DNA of 26,182 nucleotides from Alphaproteobacteria bacterium UBA3002 (GCA_002346425.1 DDZS01000017.1:1-26182), one strand, 5' to 3'; shown: positions 1 through 7,904, counted from the stretch's first letter. The notes: generated from the letters alone by a model not told the origin. Numbers and translations: made by a program.

Positions 1-128
1 AACAGCCGGGCGCTGAGGGTGATGAAGGGCGAAACCTGCAATGCCTGCAAACCAAACAAGGCATCATGGCGCGCCAGCGTACGGGCAATGGTAAACAGGC
101 GTGCAGTGTGGCGAAACGTCGTTAACAT
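1..128 (-). CDS. ubiB: UbiB-family protein, N-terminal fragment (runs off the left edge)
   Basis: Only the first 42 or so residues are in the window. They begin MLTTFRHTARLFTIARTL and continue with ARHDALF, which resembles the N-terminus of UbiB (AarF/ABC1/ADCK-like atypical kinase/ATPase needed for ubiquinone synthesis, membrane-associated). The start codon shares bases with the ubiE stop (TAATG, 130 to 126 on the minus strand), so translation is probably coupled to ubiE; ubiE-ubiB is a standard order. The kinase-like core lies outside the window, so the family call rests on the N-terminal match plus context. Confidence 0.8.
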   Translation of the reverse strand, partial: MLTTFRHTARLFTIARTLARHDALFGLQALQVSPFITLSARL

Positions 129-853
129 TAGAGGCGCCACCCTTGATGCATGGCAACGATGCCGCCACTCAAGTTGCGATACGTCACGCGTTCTAACCCT
201 GCGTCGCGCAGCATATCGGCAAAGTGTTCCTGATCCGGGAAGCGGCGGATGGATTCAACAAGATATTGATACGACTCGCGGTCGTTGGCGATCAACTGCC
301 CCATGCGCGGGATGAAGGCAAAAGAATACATGTCATAAAGCTGTTGCAGCGAGGCATTGGGCAAATGCGAGAATTCCAAACAGGCAAACAAACCACCCGG
401 TTTCAACACGCGCTTGCATTCAGCAAGGCAGGCGGGAATATCGGTCACGTTGCGAATGCCGAACGCAATCGTCACCCGGTCGAAACTGGCGGTGGGGAAG
501 GGCAGGGTTTCGCCATTGCCGCAAACCCACTGCGCCCCGGCGATTTGCTGCGCACGGCCACGCCCGGCTTTCAGCATTTCCAGATTGATATCGCATAAGG
601 TTACATCGACCTCGGCGCGTTGGCGCATGCGCTGGGCGATGTCGCCCGTGCCACCTGCCAGATCAAGAATCTGCAACCCGTCGCGCAGTTTTAAGCTGCC
701 GACAAAACGGTCCTTCCACAGGCGATGCATCCCGGCGCTCATCACGTCGTTCATCACGTCATAGCGCGAAGCGACCGAGTCAAACACCGCGCGCACGCGC
801 CCGGTTTTCTGTTCGCTATCGATGGTTTCAAAGCCGAAATGCGTTTTTGTCAT
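128..853 (-). CDS. ubiE: Ubiquinone/menaquinone C-methyltransferase UbiE
   Basis: This SAM-dependent methyltransferase makes the C-methylation step of ubiquinone (2-methoxy-6-polyprenyl-1,4-benzoquinol) synthesis. The 241-residue protein has the family N-terminus THFGFETI, then RYDVMNDVMSAGMHRLWKD, the SAM-binding motif DLAGGTGDIA at about 64-73, FGIRNVTD, and LKPGGLFACLEFSH; length matches the family. An in-frame extension to 958 would run into mutM on the other strand and lacks family similarity, so the Met before TKTHFGF at 853 is preferred; an ATG at 865 is a possible alternative. No convincing Shine-Dalgarno sequence is visible. It is divergent from mutM with 32 bp between start codons, and overlaps ubiB downstream (TAATG). 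Confidence 0.95.
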   Translation of the reverse strand: MTKTHFGFETIDSEQKTGRVRAVFDSVASRYDVMNDVMSAGMHRLWKDRFVGSLKLRDGLQILDLAGGTGDIAQRMRQRAEVDVTLCDINLEMLKAGRGRAQQIAGAQWVCGNGETLPFPTASFDRVTIAFGIRNVTDIPACLAECKRVLKPGGLFACLEFSHLPNASLQQLYDMYSFAFIPRMGQLIANDRESYQYLVESIRRFPDQEHFADMLRDAGLERVTYRNLSGGIVAMHQGWRL

Positions 854-885
854 GACAGGGACCATATAGTCGCTATGAAGGAACA

Positions 886-1710
886 ATGCCAGAATTACCT
901 GAAGTCGAAACCGTGGTGCGCGGATTGCAGACCGAATTGCCGGGGCGGCGCTTTGCATCGGTGAGCCTGTTCCGCCCGGATTTGCGCTTTTCCTTGCCGG
1001 AGATGATGGAGGAGCGTTTGCAGGATCAGGAGATCACAGGGATTCGCCGACGTGCAAAATATATTCTGATCGATCTGGCATCCGGCGAAACGCTGATGAT
1101 TCATCTGGGTATGTCCGGTCAGCTCATGTTTGCCGAAGCCGATAACTATCAACAAGCCAAGCATGATCATGTGCTTTTCGCGCTCGATGATGGGCGGTTG
1201 CTACGTTATCATGACCCGCGGCGTTTCGGCATGATGGTGCTGGCCGAGACGGCGGAACTGTCTGCGCATCCGCTGTTAGCCCATTTGGGGCCAGAGCCAT
1301 TACCGAAACTCGATGCGACGTATCTGGCGAAGAAATTGAGCGCCCGCAAAGGCCCGATTAAGCCGGCATTGATGGATCAAACGCTGGTGGTTGGCGTCGG
1401 CAATATTTATGCCTGCGAAGCGCTCTTTCTAGCGCGCATACATCCAGAAGCGCCAGCCTTTCAGACAGTGGATAAAGCTAACGTAGTGGTAAAAGCCATT
1501 CAGCAAGTGCTATTGGCAGCGATTGACTCTGGTGGGTCAACCTTACGCGATTATGTGCGTTCCTCCGGCGATATCGGCTATTTTCAGCACCAGTTTCAGG
1601 TCTATGGTCGCAGCAATGCACCATGTTACGTCTGCACGACGCCGATTGCGCAGCTAAAACAGGCCGGGCGGTCCACCTTTTATTGCCCGAACTGCCAAGC
1701 CCCGCTATAA
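886..1710 (+). CDS. mutM: Formamidopyrimidine-DNA glycosylase (Fpg/MutM)
   Basis: Bifunctional DNA glycosylase/AP lyase that removes 8-oxoguanine and formamidopyrimidines. The protein starts MPELPEVETV: after Met removal, Pro1 is the catalytic amine and Glu2 the general acid. The conserved lysine lies in RRAKYIL (Lys58). LMDQTLVVGVGNIYACEALF matches the helix-two-turn-helix region. The C-terminal zinc finger is intact as C-x2-C-x16-C-x2-C (Cys247, 250, 267, 270). At 274 residues it is full length. The start has an upstream AAGGA at good spacing. It is divergent from ubiE and is followed after 9 bp by glmS. Confidence 0.97.
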   Translation: MPELPEVETVVRGLQTELPGRRFASVSLFRPDLRFSLPEMMEERLQDQEITGIRRRAKYILIDLASGETLMIHLGMSGQLMFAEADNYQQAKHDHVLFALDDGRLLRYHDPRRFGMMVLAETAELSAHPLLAHLGPEPLPKLDATYLAKKLSARKGPIKPALMDQTLVVGVGNIYACEALFLARIHPEAPAFQTVDKANVVVKAIQQVLLAAIDSGGSTLRDYVRSSGDIGYFQHQFQVYGRSNAPCYVCTTPIAQLKQAGRSTFYCPNCQAPL

Positions 1711-1711
1711 C
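1683..1711 (+). promoter_or_regulatory. Candidate promoter for glmS, near-leaderless
   Basis: TTGCCC (1683-1688) and TATAAC (1706-1711) are separated by 17 bp at the 3' end of mutM. The -10 element ends 8 nt before the glmS ATG, so the expected transcription start falls on or within a few bases of the start codon. No Shine-Dalgarno sequence precedes glmS. This is a by-eye sigma70 match and could be chance. Confidence 0.35.
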
Positions 1712-1719
1712 CAATAGAT

Positions 1720-3537
1720 ATGTGTGGCATTATTGGAATTACCAGCCGGAAGCCGGTGACCGGGCGCGTGTTAGAAGCGCTGAAGCGTTTGGAATATCGC
1801 GGCTATGATTCTGCGGGCATCGCGACGATTGATCAGGGAAAAATAACCCTGCGGCGGAGTCAGGGAAAATTGGGCAATCTGGATGCGCTACTGGCGAAAG
1901 AACCGCTGCACGGGCATATCGGCATTGGGCATACACGCTGGGCGACGCATGGGGTGCCGTCAGAAGCCAATGCGCATCCGCATGCGACGCAAGACGTGGC
2001 GGTGGTCCATAACGGCATTATCGAGAATTTCGGCGAGATCCGCGATGAATTGAAAGCCAAAGGCTACGTATTTAAAAGTCAGACCGACACCGAAGTGATT
2101 CCAACGCTGATTACCGATTGGATGGCGCAAGGCAAATCGCCGCAGGAAGCGGTGGCTGAGACATTGAAGCGCCTGCATGGCGCATTTGCCATCGGCGCGG
2201 TATTTACTGGGCATGACGAATTATTGATCGCCGCACGGCGCGGTTCTCCCTTGGCGATTGGTATCGGCGAAGACGAGCATTGCATCGGTTCCGACGCGGT
2301 GGCACTGGCCCCGCTGACCCGGCAGATTTGTTATCTGGCCGAAGGCGATATGGCGGTGCTATCGCCTAGCCAGTATCGCATTTTCGATGAATCAGGGCAG
2401 GAAGTGCAGCGCGATGTGAAGCTGACGCAACTCAGCGGTGCCGCGATTGGCAAAGGCGATTTCCGCCATTTCATGCTAAAGGAAATTCACGAGCAGCCGA
2501 CGGTGATTGGTGAGACATTGAATGTCTATGCGGGCGATGGCAAAATTCATCTACCCGAACTGCCGTTAGCAGCGGATAAAATTGCGCGGATTCAGATTGT
2601 CGCATGCGGCACGTCTTTTTATGCTGGATTGGTCGCGCGGTATTGGCTGGAACAACAAGCACGCATTCCTGTCGATATCGATGTCGCGTCCGAGTTTCGT
2701 TATCGTGAACCGGTGATGGATCCTAACACGCTCATGATTGCGATTTCGCAATCGGGCGAAACGGCAGACACGCTGGCCGCCATGCAATATGCGAAAGCGC
2801 AAGGGGTTGCTACGCTGGCGATCGTCAATGTTGCGGAAAGCTCCATGGCGTTGCAAGCAGACGGCATGTTGCAGACCCATGCCGGACCAGAAATTGGCGT
2901 GGCATCCACGAAGGCATTTACCACGCAACTGGCGTTATTGGCACTCTTGGCGCTGGATTTGGCTGACAAGCGCAACCAAACCGACAAAGCCAACATCGCG
3001 GCGCTTTTGCATGCGTTGGCAGAAGTGCCTGCCAAATTGTCCGAAATCCTGCATGACGATAAGGAGATTGAAGCTCTCGCCAATCGGATCAGCGGAGTGC
3101 AGCATATGCTGTATATCGGGCGCGGCGTGTCCTATGCAATGGCATATGAAGCGGCGCTAAAAATGAAAGAGATCAGTTACATTCATGCGGAAGCCTATGC
3201 GGCCGGTGAAATGAAGCACGGGCCGATTGCCCTCATCGATGAGCAAATGCCCGTCGTGGCAATTGCGCCAAAAGACGCGTGGTTCGATAAAACCTTGTCC
3301 AATGTGCAGGAAGCGGCGGCCCGGGGTGCACAGATTGTCGCAGTGACCGACGCGGCAGGAGCGAAAGCGTTTGATGGTATGGCCAAGCATTATATCATCT
3401 GCCCTTCGTCGCATCCGTTTGTTGCGCCGATTCTCTATGCCGCGCCCTTACAATTACTTGCCTATCATACGGCGGTGATTAAAGGTACGGATGTCGATCA
3501 ACCACGTAATCTCGCAAAGTCCGTCACGGTGGAGTAG
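1720..3537 (+). CDS. glmS: Glutamine-fructose-6-phosphate aminotransferase (isomerising)
   Basis: Makes glucosamine-6-phosphate from fructose-6-phosphate and glutamine, the entry step to UDP-GlcNAc for peptidoglycan and LPS. The N-terminus MCGIIGI exposes Cys1, the glutaminase nucleophile, after Met removal; LEYRGYDSAG and HTRWATHG follow in the class II amidotransferase domain. Two SIS isomerase domains follow, with ISQSGETADT, ASTKAFTTQL and the terminal DQPRNLAKSVTVE. The 605 residues match the usual length. It follows mutM by 9 bp with no visible Shine-Dalgarno sequence. No glmS ribozyme is expected or seen. The ribosome-binding site of the next gene (GGAG at 3531-3534) overlaps its last codons. 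Confidence 0.98.
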   Translation: MCGIIGITSRKPVTGRVLEALKRLEYRGYDSAGIATIDQGKITLRRSQGKLGNLDALLAKEPLHGHIGIGHTRWATHGVPSEANAHPHATQDVAVVHNGIIENFGEIRDELKAKGYVFKSQTDTEVIPTLITDWMAQGKSPQEAVAETLKRLHGAFAIGAVFTGHDELLIAARRGSPLAIGIGEDEHCIGSDAVALAPLTRQICYLAEGDMAVLSPSQYRIFDESGQEVQRDVKLTQLSGAAIGKGDFRHFMLKEIHEQPTVIGETLNVYAGDGKIHLPELPLAADKIARIQIVACGTSFYAGLVARYWLEQQARIPVDIDVASEFRYREPVMDPNTLMIAISQSGETADTLAAMQYAKAQGVATLAIVNVAESSMALQADGMLQTHAGPEIGVASTKAFTTQLALLALLALDLADKRNQTDKANIAALLHALAEVPAKLSEILHDDKEIEALANRISGVQHMLYIGRGVSYAMAYEAALKMKEISYIHAEAYAAGEMKHGPIALIDEQMPVVAIAPKDAWFDKTLSNVQEAAARGAQIVAVTDAAGAKAFDGMAKHYIICPSSHPFVAPILYAAPLQLLAYHTAVIKGTDVDQPRNLAKSVTVE

Positions 3538-3540
3538 GGT

Positions 3541-4284
3541 ATGGAAACCAGACAATATGCAGCCAAAGACATTATTTTTCGCGAAGGCGGCGAAGGCAAT
3601 GAAGCCTATATTTTGCGTGCCGGACAAGTTGAAGTGCTGAAGAAAGCCGATCACGGTGAAGTGCAACTGGCCGTGCTGGAGCCGGATAATGTGTTTGGTG
3701 AGATGGCGCTGTTTGAAAATCGCAGTAAACGCTCCGCCACGGTTCGCGCGCTGAATGCCGTGACGGTTGACGTGATTTCAGCGGATTATTTCGACCGCAT
3801 GATGGAGTCGGTGCCAGAACATATGAAACTAATGATCAATGCGGCTTTATGGCGCTTGCGTGAAACTTCACAACGTCTTGCCGCTAAAGAGCGCACGACC
3901 GTGGTGCTGGACGGGTCTATTGAGAAAATCCGCATCGAACCGGCAGGTGAAAAACTGTATTTCGATCCGATTGAGCTGAAGACTGCTAATCTGCCCTATA
4001 CGATAGGCGGCTATGCGCGTAACGAAGATAAACCGCGCAACAATGATCTGGATTTACCTTGCGACGGTCCGCCACTGATGATTTCGCAAAAACACGCGAA
4101 GATCGAGCGCACAAATGACGGGGTCTTTTTCGTTGATGTCGGCAGTCGCTTCTGCACCTTGGTCAATGGCATGGTGATTGGGCGCGGGAAAGCCGATACG
4201 CGCGCGCAATTGCAGATTGGTGAAAATAAAATCACCTTAGGCGATTATTTATCACCCTATAAATTGAAGCTGCTCTGCGAGTAG
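3541..4284 (+). CDS. Cyclic nucleotide-binding domain / FHA domain fusion protein
   Basis: This 247-residue cytoplasmic protein has no signal peptide or membrane segment. Residues 5-110 form a cNMP-binding (CAP_ED) domain; the phosphate-binding cassette reads FGEMALFENRSKRSATVRA (52-70), keeping FGE-x-AL and R-S-A, so cAMP or cGMP binding is plausible. Residues 150-245 look like an FHA phosphothreonine-binding domain: YTIGGYAR, SQKHAKIE (182-189), DVGSR and a late VNG. The usual NGT loop reads FCT, so phosphopeptide recognition may be altered. There is no DNA-binding domain, so it is not a CRP-type regulator. The start is 3 bp after the glmS stop, with GGAG inside the end of glmS. Its 3' end overlaps the convergent prepilin-peptidase-like gene by 33 bp. 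The target is unknown. Confidence 0.8.
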   Translation: METRQYAAKDIIFREGGEGNEAYILRAGQVEVLKKADHGEVQLAVLEPDNVFGEMALFENRSKRSATVRALNAVTVDVISADYFDRMMESVPEHMKLMINAALWRLRETSQRLAAKERTTVVLDGSIEKIRIEPAGEKLYFDPIELKTANLPYTIGGYARNEDKPRNNDLDLPCDGPPLMISQKHAKIERTNDGVFFVDVGSRFCTLVNGMVIGRGKADTRAQLQIGENKITLGDYLSPYKLKLLCE

Positions 4285-4983
4285 GCCACCCCAAATACCG
4301 ACGCTAAACGCAATAGTCGCATAGCGCCATCCAAAGCAAAGGCGTTGCAGGCCATAGGTGATGGCGGTAATACCCAACGCAATCGGCATCGCGGAGATGG
4401 GCAGAGCAATGCCTAGTAACAACGCCATCCAGACATAGGCCGGTGCCGGGGTGTTACGCGAGGTAATCCGCCATACTATAATCGCAGCAAACAGTAGCAA
4501 AAAGCCCGATTGTACCATGGGGTAAATGCTGCCATCGATCAATACCCGCAACAGCGCGGCGACACTAAGGCACCATGTCCAGACAAGCGTGAAAAGTTTT
4601 TGTTCATGATATTCCAGTGCGGCAAGGGTGATCATAAACGTGGCCAATGCGGTAACGAGCAGAAATAACTCGCTGACACCGAAGACCAAAAAATCAGTAA
4701 TAAAGACGATGCCGCAGCTGACTTCGATCCACGTAAAACTGGAACGAATCTTACCCCCACAATAGCGGCATTTACCGCGGGTAGAGAGGTATGAGAAAAT
4801 AGGGAATAAATCTTTGGGTTGCAGCATCGTGCCGCAATGTCCGCAATAGGGATTTTTCTCAAACGGGGTTTGGCCGAAGGGCAAGCGATACACTACCGAG
4901 GTCGCGTAATTCCCGATGGCAGGGCCCACCACAGCCATCAAGATAATACCGCTTAGTAGAAATTCCCAGCTATTGATATCCAT
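4252..4983 (-). CDS. Prepilin-peptidase-like membrane protein lacking the catalytic aspartates
   Basis: The first 100 residues match the N-terminal cytoplasmic domain of type IV prepilin peptidases (PilD, Pfam A24_N_bact). There is a first membrane helix (about 8-28), a YRLPFG motif, and paired CxxC motifs (Cys47/50 and Cys72/75) that in PilD bind zinc. About six hydrophobic segments follow, as in PilD. The two A24 catalytic aspartates, in a D-x5-6-P motif and a GxGD motif, are not recognisable: the first region reads LEYHEQKLFTL, and the second, near TSRNTPAPAYVW, has no GD. I infer a non-peptidase paralogue or pseudoenzyme; no pilin genes are nearby. The start is ATG at 4983 with GGATAG just upstream. 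Its end overlaps the cNMP/FHA gene by 33 bp. Confidence 0.72.
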   Translation of the reverse strand: MDINSWEFLLSGIILMAVVGPAIGNYATSVVYRLPFGQTPFEKNPYCGHCGTMLQPKDLFPIFSYLSTRGKCRYCGGKIRSSFTWIEVSCGIVFITDFLVFGVSELFLLVTALATFMITLAALEYHEQKLFTLVWTWCLSVAALLRVLIDGSIYPMVQSGFLLLFAAIIVWRITSRNTPAPAYVWMALLLGIALPISAMPIALGITAITYGLQRLCFGWRYATIAFSVGIWGGLLAEQLQFIG

Positions 4984-5033
4984 CTATCCAACTTGCCACA
5001 GAATTTGCGGATGCTGAAAAGAAATGCGTATGG

Positions 5034-5039
5034 CATAGT
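5034..5039 (+). promoter_or_regulatory. Possible extended -10 for the unknown gene at 5046
   Basis: TGG followed by CATAGT resembles an extended -10 element and ends 6 nt before the ATG at 5046. No good -35 hexamer sits at the right distance, and no Shine-Dalgarno sequence is visible. Weak on its own; recorded because its spacing matches other candidate leaderless starts in this window. Confidence 0.2.
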
Positions 5040-5045
5040 GATTTG

Positions 5046-5879
5046 ATGTCCGTTATCTTCGCCTATTCTTCGGCAAAGCCGCAATCCGGTTACACTTCTG
5101 CGGTCACCGGATATGCATGCAAACTGGCAAACGCACTAAACTATAAAGCCGTCATGCTCTCGTCTCAGACAGAGGCAAGCGTGCTGGCGATGGCTGCGCA
5201 GGAGGGATTGCCCGCTATTGCCATTGGGCTAACAGATATCCCTTCACACTGGTCATGTTTCGTGTTGAAAGCGCGGCCCTATGCCGATCAGCATGGAGAT
5301 GGCCCTTCGATGCATGCGTTAATGCCGGAAGCGATTCCGTCGGTGACCGTCGATCCGCATTGCGCCACCATCGTGCTTGCCAATCCTGCCTGGCTGGTGA
5401 CAGATTCAGTGATAAATAGCTTAAACCAATGGTGCGCACAGCATGCGGTGACTCGGCTTAATCTATCCGCCAGTCCGCGCACCAATCCGTTGCTCTGGGA
5501 AGAGGTGATTGAATGCTGGCCGCAACAGCTTGAGGTGCCGGTAACGTGTAACCCATGGCATCCGGCGCAGTGCGGGGAAAATCAGTATCTGAACATGTTG
5601 GCAGAGGCGTCGTGGCAATTATTGCTTGGCACATCACGCAGCATGGCCGCGGAAATGGCGATGTTCGCTGCTCCCATCATACTGCGCGGTGATGACAAAG
5701 CACAGGATGCACGCTTCTTTGCCGCCACACAAGCGCATGCCGCACTTCATACGCGGTACCATGCCTTTGATGCCGATCATACTGTCCCGCATATAAGTCA
5801 TACGCCTTATGATGTGACATCCGATTATGTCGCGGAAGCAGTGAAACTCTATCGACAGTGGCAACAAGAAGCGGCTTAA
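5046..5879 (+). CDS. Unrecognised protein, possibly glycosyltransferase-like
   Basis: I do not recognise this 277-residue protein. It opens MSVIFAYSSAKPQSGYTSAV, has no signal peptide or clear membrane span, and carries several Cys, Trp and His residues. The stretch LLGTSRSMAAEMAMFAAPIIL (about residues 196-216) faintly resembles the DSVSM-SEA region of ELM1/DUF1022-type proteins (GT-B-like fold); this is a weak impression only. The ATG at 5046 follows an in-frame TTG, and no strong ribosome-binding site separates them. It is divergent from the prepilin-peptidase-like gene, and its stop overlaps the convergent sulfotransferase gene by 4 bp. The neighbouring sulfotransferase and glycosyltransferase suggest an envelope glycan role, which is inference. 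Confidence 0.6.
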   Translation: MSVIFAYSSAKPQSGYTSAVTGYACKLANALNYKAVMLSSQTEASVLAMAAQEGLPAIAIGLTDIPSHWSCFVLKARPYADQHGDGPSMHALMPEAIPSVTVDPHCATIVLANPAWLVTDSVINSLNQWCAQHAVTRLNLSASPRTNPLLWEEVIECWPQQLEVPVTCNPWHPAQCGENQYLNMLAEASWQLLLGTSRSMAAEMAMFAAPIILRGDDKAQDARFFAATQAHAALHTRYHAFDADHTVPHISHTPYDVTSDYVAEAVKLYRQWQQEAA

Positions 5880-6964
5880 GAGGTCAGTTTTTCTCGCAAC
5901 CGCCATAAGCGCGTTGCTTTGATTGCTTCGAGTTCCGCATGCGCTTCGCCTAAAGCGTCTTGTGCGGCTTCCAGTTTAGCAAGCGTTTCTGCATGCGTCA
6001 TTTGTTCTTCGCGGCGCAGCGCGTTTAATGCATCATGCTGCTCGCGCAATTCCTGATATTCACGTTGCTGATCGCTGACCTGACGCGACAGGCTTTCTAA
6101 CCGAAGGTCGTGTTCAGCAATGGTCTGTTCAGCACGGCTTAAGACTTCTTTGGTATCGGCATGCCGCGCCTGAAAACGAAATAACTCCTGGCTTTGGCGA
6201 AGCAGATACGCCGCTTGCTCGCTAACTTCGAGTGGTGTTTCCGGCAAGGTTTGCGATTCGGCATAGTGTAACAGTTTTCGCTGTGACGCGGTGAGCCATG
6301 CCGTATCTTCAGGGCGGGGAGTGGAACGTTGCAGCGTGGGTGTAATAAATGTCTGAATCGCGGTTTCATCAAGAGACAAATGCGCATCATCAATCCAGCT
6401 CAGCAGCCGCTGACTTTCGCCTAAAGGGTCTTCCAGAAGTGCGCTGTAAGACATCCACAAGCTGCGCTCACGCGGCACGGCATTTAACAGATGTACCATA
6501 TACACTTCCCATAACGCCAAACCGACGGCGAGGGTCAGCTGGTTTCGTTTGCGCAGAGAATGCGCGATGGCCAAGGGGTCGCGATGCATGAGCAGGCAAT
6601 AGGGCCGATCCAGTGCTGGAAGCCAAGCGGGTAGCGTGATGGATTGGCGCGGGTCTTTCATCACCCAGACCGGATGGCTATTCAGGCTATCTAAAATACG
6701 CGTGATAGATGCCTTGTCCTCTGCGTCAACCGGGTGATCGGCCTGCCAGCTAAGCGGATCATACCAGCTAGCCTCTTGCGCCTGAAGTAAGGCATCGTTA
6801 GCATCGACCACATCTTTGCGTTCCCAAAACCCCTTGGGATTTTCGTCATTTGCGCCGAGTAATTCTGCGTCTTTCCCTACGTAAGCTCCAAGGTAATGCA
6901 GCAGTCCGGCGAGGGTTGAAGTGCCGGAGCGATGCATCCCAAGAACCAGCAGCTGGGTCGGCAT
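5876..6964 (-). CDS. Sulfotransferase-family protein with C-terminal coiled coil
   Basis: The N-terminal 240 residues look like a PAPS-dependent sulfotransferase. The 5'-phosphosulfate-binding loop is LGMHRSGTSTLAGLL (8-22), VMKDPR is at about 101-106, and LLMHRDPLAIAHSLRKRN (124-141) fits the 3'-phosphate motif. Residues about 255-350 are rich in E, Q, R and heptad leucines and should form a long coiled coil. The end, WRLREKL, resembles the tail seen after coiled coils in some bacterial glycan-modifying enzymes. ATG at 6964 overlaps the stop of the upstream glycosyltransferase gene (TAATG), so the two are probably co-translated. The acceptor is unknown; a surface glycan or lipid is the likely class. 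Its 3' end overlaps the gene at 5046 by 4 bp. Confidence 0.8.
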   Translation of the reverse strand: MPTQLLVLGMHRSGTSTLAGLLHYLGAYVGKDAELLGANDENPKGFWERKDVVDANDALLQAQEASWYDPLSWQADHPVDAEDKASITRILDSLNSHPVWVMKDPRQSITLPAWLPALDRPYCLLMHRDPLAIAHSLRKRNQLTLAVGLALWEVYMVHLLNAVPRERSLWMSYSALLEDPLGESQRLLSWIDDAHLSLDETAIQTFITPTLQRSTPRPEDTAWLTASQRKLLHYAESQTLPETPLEVSEQAAYLLRQSQELFRFQARHADTKEVLSRAEQTIAEHDLRLESLSRQVSDQQREYQELREQHDALNALRREEQMTHAETLAKLEAAQDALGEAHAELEAIKATRLWRLREKLTS

Positions 6965-7839
6965 TACAAGGTGCTATGTTGTTGGAAGTGTAATCGCTTT
7001 AATTCGCGACGCTGATGCGAGATACTGTGTAAGGCTAGACCGCTTAGCGCACTCAGGAAAGTCAGCACGGCACAAATACCACCGCCAATAGCGGCATCCG
7101 TCAGCGTGAGTGGTACGTCATAATCAAAAAATGCGCCGATGGTTAATAGCATATAACCGAGAAAGCCTAATAGGCAGGCTCCGGTCAAGGCGCCGAACCA
7201 TTTGAGGGGGCGCGCTTGCAGATTAAGGATGAATCGATTGAGCGAATAACGCGTGCTTTTCGCAGGGGTATTGTACCGTTGGCCGTCCCACTCCGCATCA
7301 AACTGATGCAGCGGGATATCCAGTTCCAATGCGTGAATCGTCCATTCCAATTCAATCGGAAAGCCACGCTCGAAGGCTGCGAAGCTTTTGACAAAACGTC
7401 GCGAAAAAACGCGCCAAGTTGAAAGTGGATTGCGGATATTCTGGCCATATAATGCATGACACATCTGGCGATAGCCTTCCTCCGCATCGGAAACGGCGAT
7501 GCCCGAAGCGATCACCATGTCTTTACGGCCTTCCACAAGCTGATGAATCATACTGCCGGTTTCCGCCGCGCTGACACTTATCGGATCCGCGAGTGCAAAA
7601 ACATCGGCATCCACTTCGGTAAACATACGGCGCAGTAATTGGAATCGGTTTGCTGTGGTGTAAAAGCGCAATGTAATATCGCGTTTCTGAAGGGCTGAAC
7701 GGACTTCATCCGTCACTTCATGCACATACAGATAAATGGAAGCAAAAGGCAATGTGCGGCGAAACGCATCAAAGCGCTCGACATCGGCGAGGTTCACCGA
7801 TTCGGCATGGGTCAATAAAGCAATCGAATAAGAGGGCAT
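6964..7839 (-). CDS. Divergent GT2-like membrane glycosyltransferase
   Basis: This 291-residue protein has the outline of polyprenyl-phosphate sugar transferases (GT2, DPM1/GtrB-like). It has a soluble N-terminal domain, a basic linker (AKSTRYSLNRFILNLQARPL, about 193-212) and two membrane spans (about 214-238 and 250-271). WRVFSRRFVKSF and ELEWTIHAL fit the acceptor side of that fold. The N-terminus is atypical: it reads SIALLTHAES instead of VVxPxxNE, and the DxD region reads DADVFALADP. It could be an active divergent enzyme or a degenerate one. It overlaps the sulfotransferase start by one base (TAATG), suggesting a two-gene glycan-modification operon. No Shine-Dalgarno sequence precedes ATG at 7839. 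Confidence 0.65.
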   Translation of the reverse strand: MPSYSIALLTHAESVNLADVERFDAFRRTLPFASIYLYVHEVTDEVRSALQKRDITLRFYTTANRFQLLRRMFTEVDADVFALADPISVSAAETGSMIHQLVEGRKDMVIASGIAVSDAEEGYRQMCHALYGQNIRNPLSTWRVFSRRFVKSFAAFERGFPIELEWTIHALELDIPLHQFDAEWDGQRYNTPAKSTRYSLNRFILNLQARPLKWFGALTGACLLGFLGYMLLTIGAFFDYDVPLTLTDAAIGGGICAVLTFLSALSGLALHSISHQRRELKRLHFQQHSTL

Positions 7840-7845
7840 CGTGCT

Positions 7846-7874
7846 GGTCTAACCGATAGCGTGCCAGAAGGCAA
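7846..7874 (-). promoter_or_regulatory. Candidate promoter for the glycosyltransferase/sulfotransferase pair
   Basis: On the minus strand TTGCCT (7874-7869) lies 17 bp from TAGACC (7851-7846), which ends 6 nt before the ATG at 7839. The -35 resembles those before glmS and glyQ; the -10 matches only half of the consensus. It would give a leaderless transcript, consistent with the missing ribosome-binding site. Confidence 0.25.
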
Positions 7875-7904
7875 ACGGGCGTCGATGGTTATGCGGTAAA
7901 AAAG

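Noticed and set aside
1466..1474. TTATCCACT, one mismatch to a DnaA box, in mutM (minus strand)
   Set aside because: A single imperfect box inside a coding region is expected by chance.
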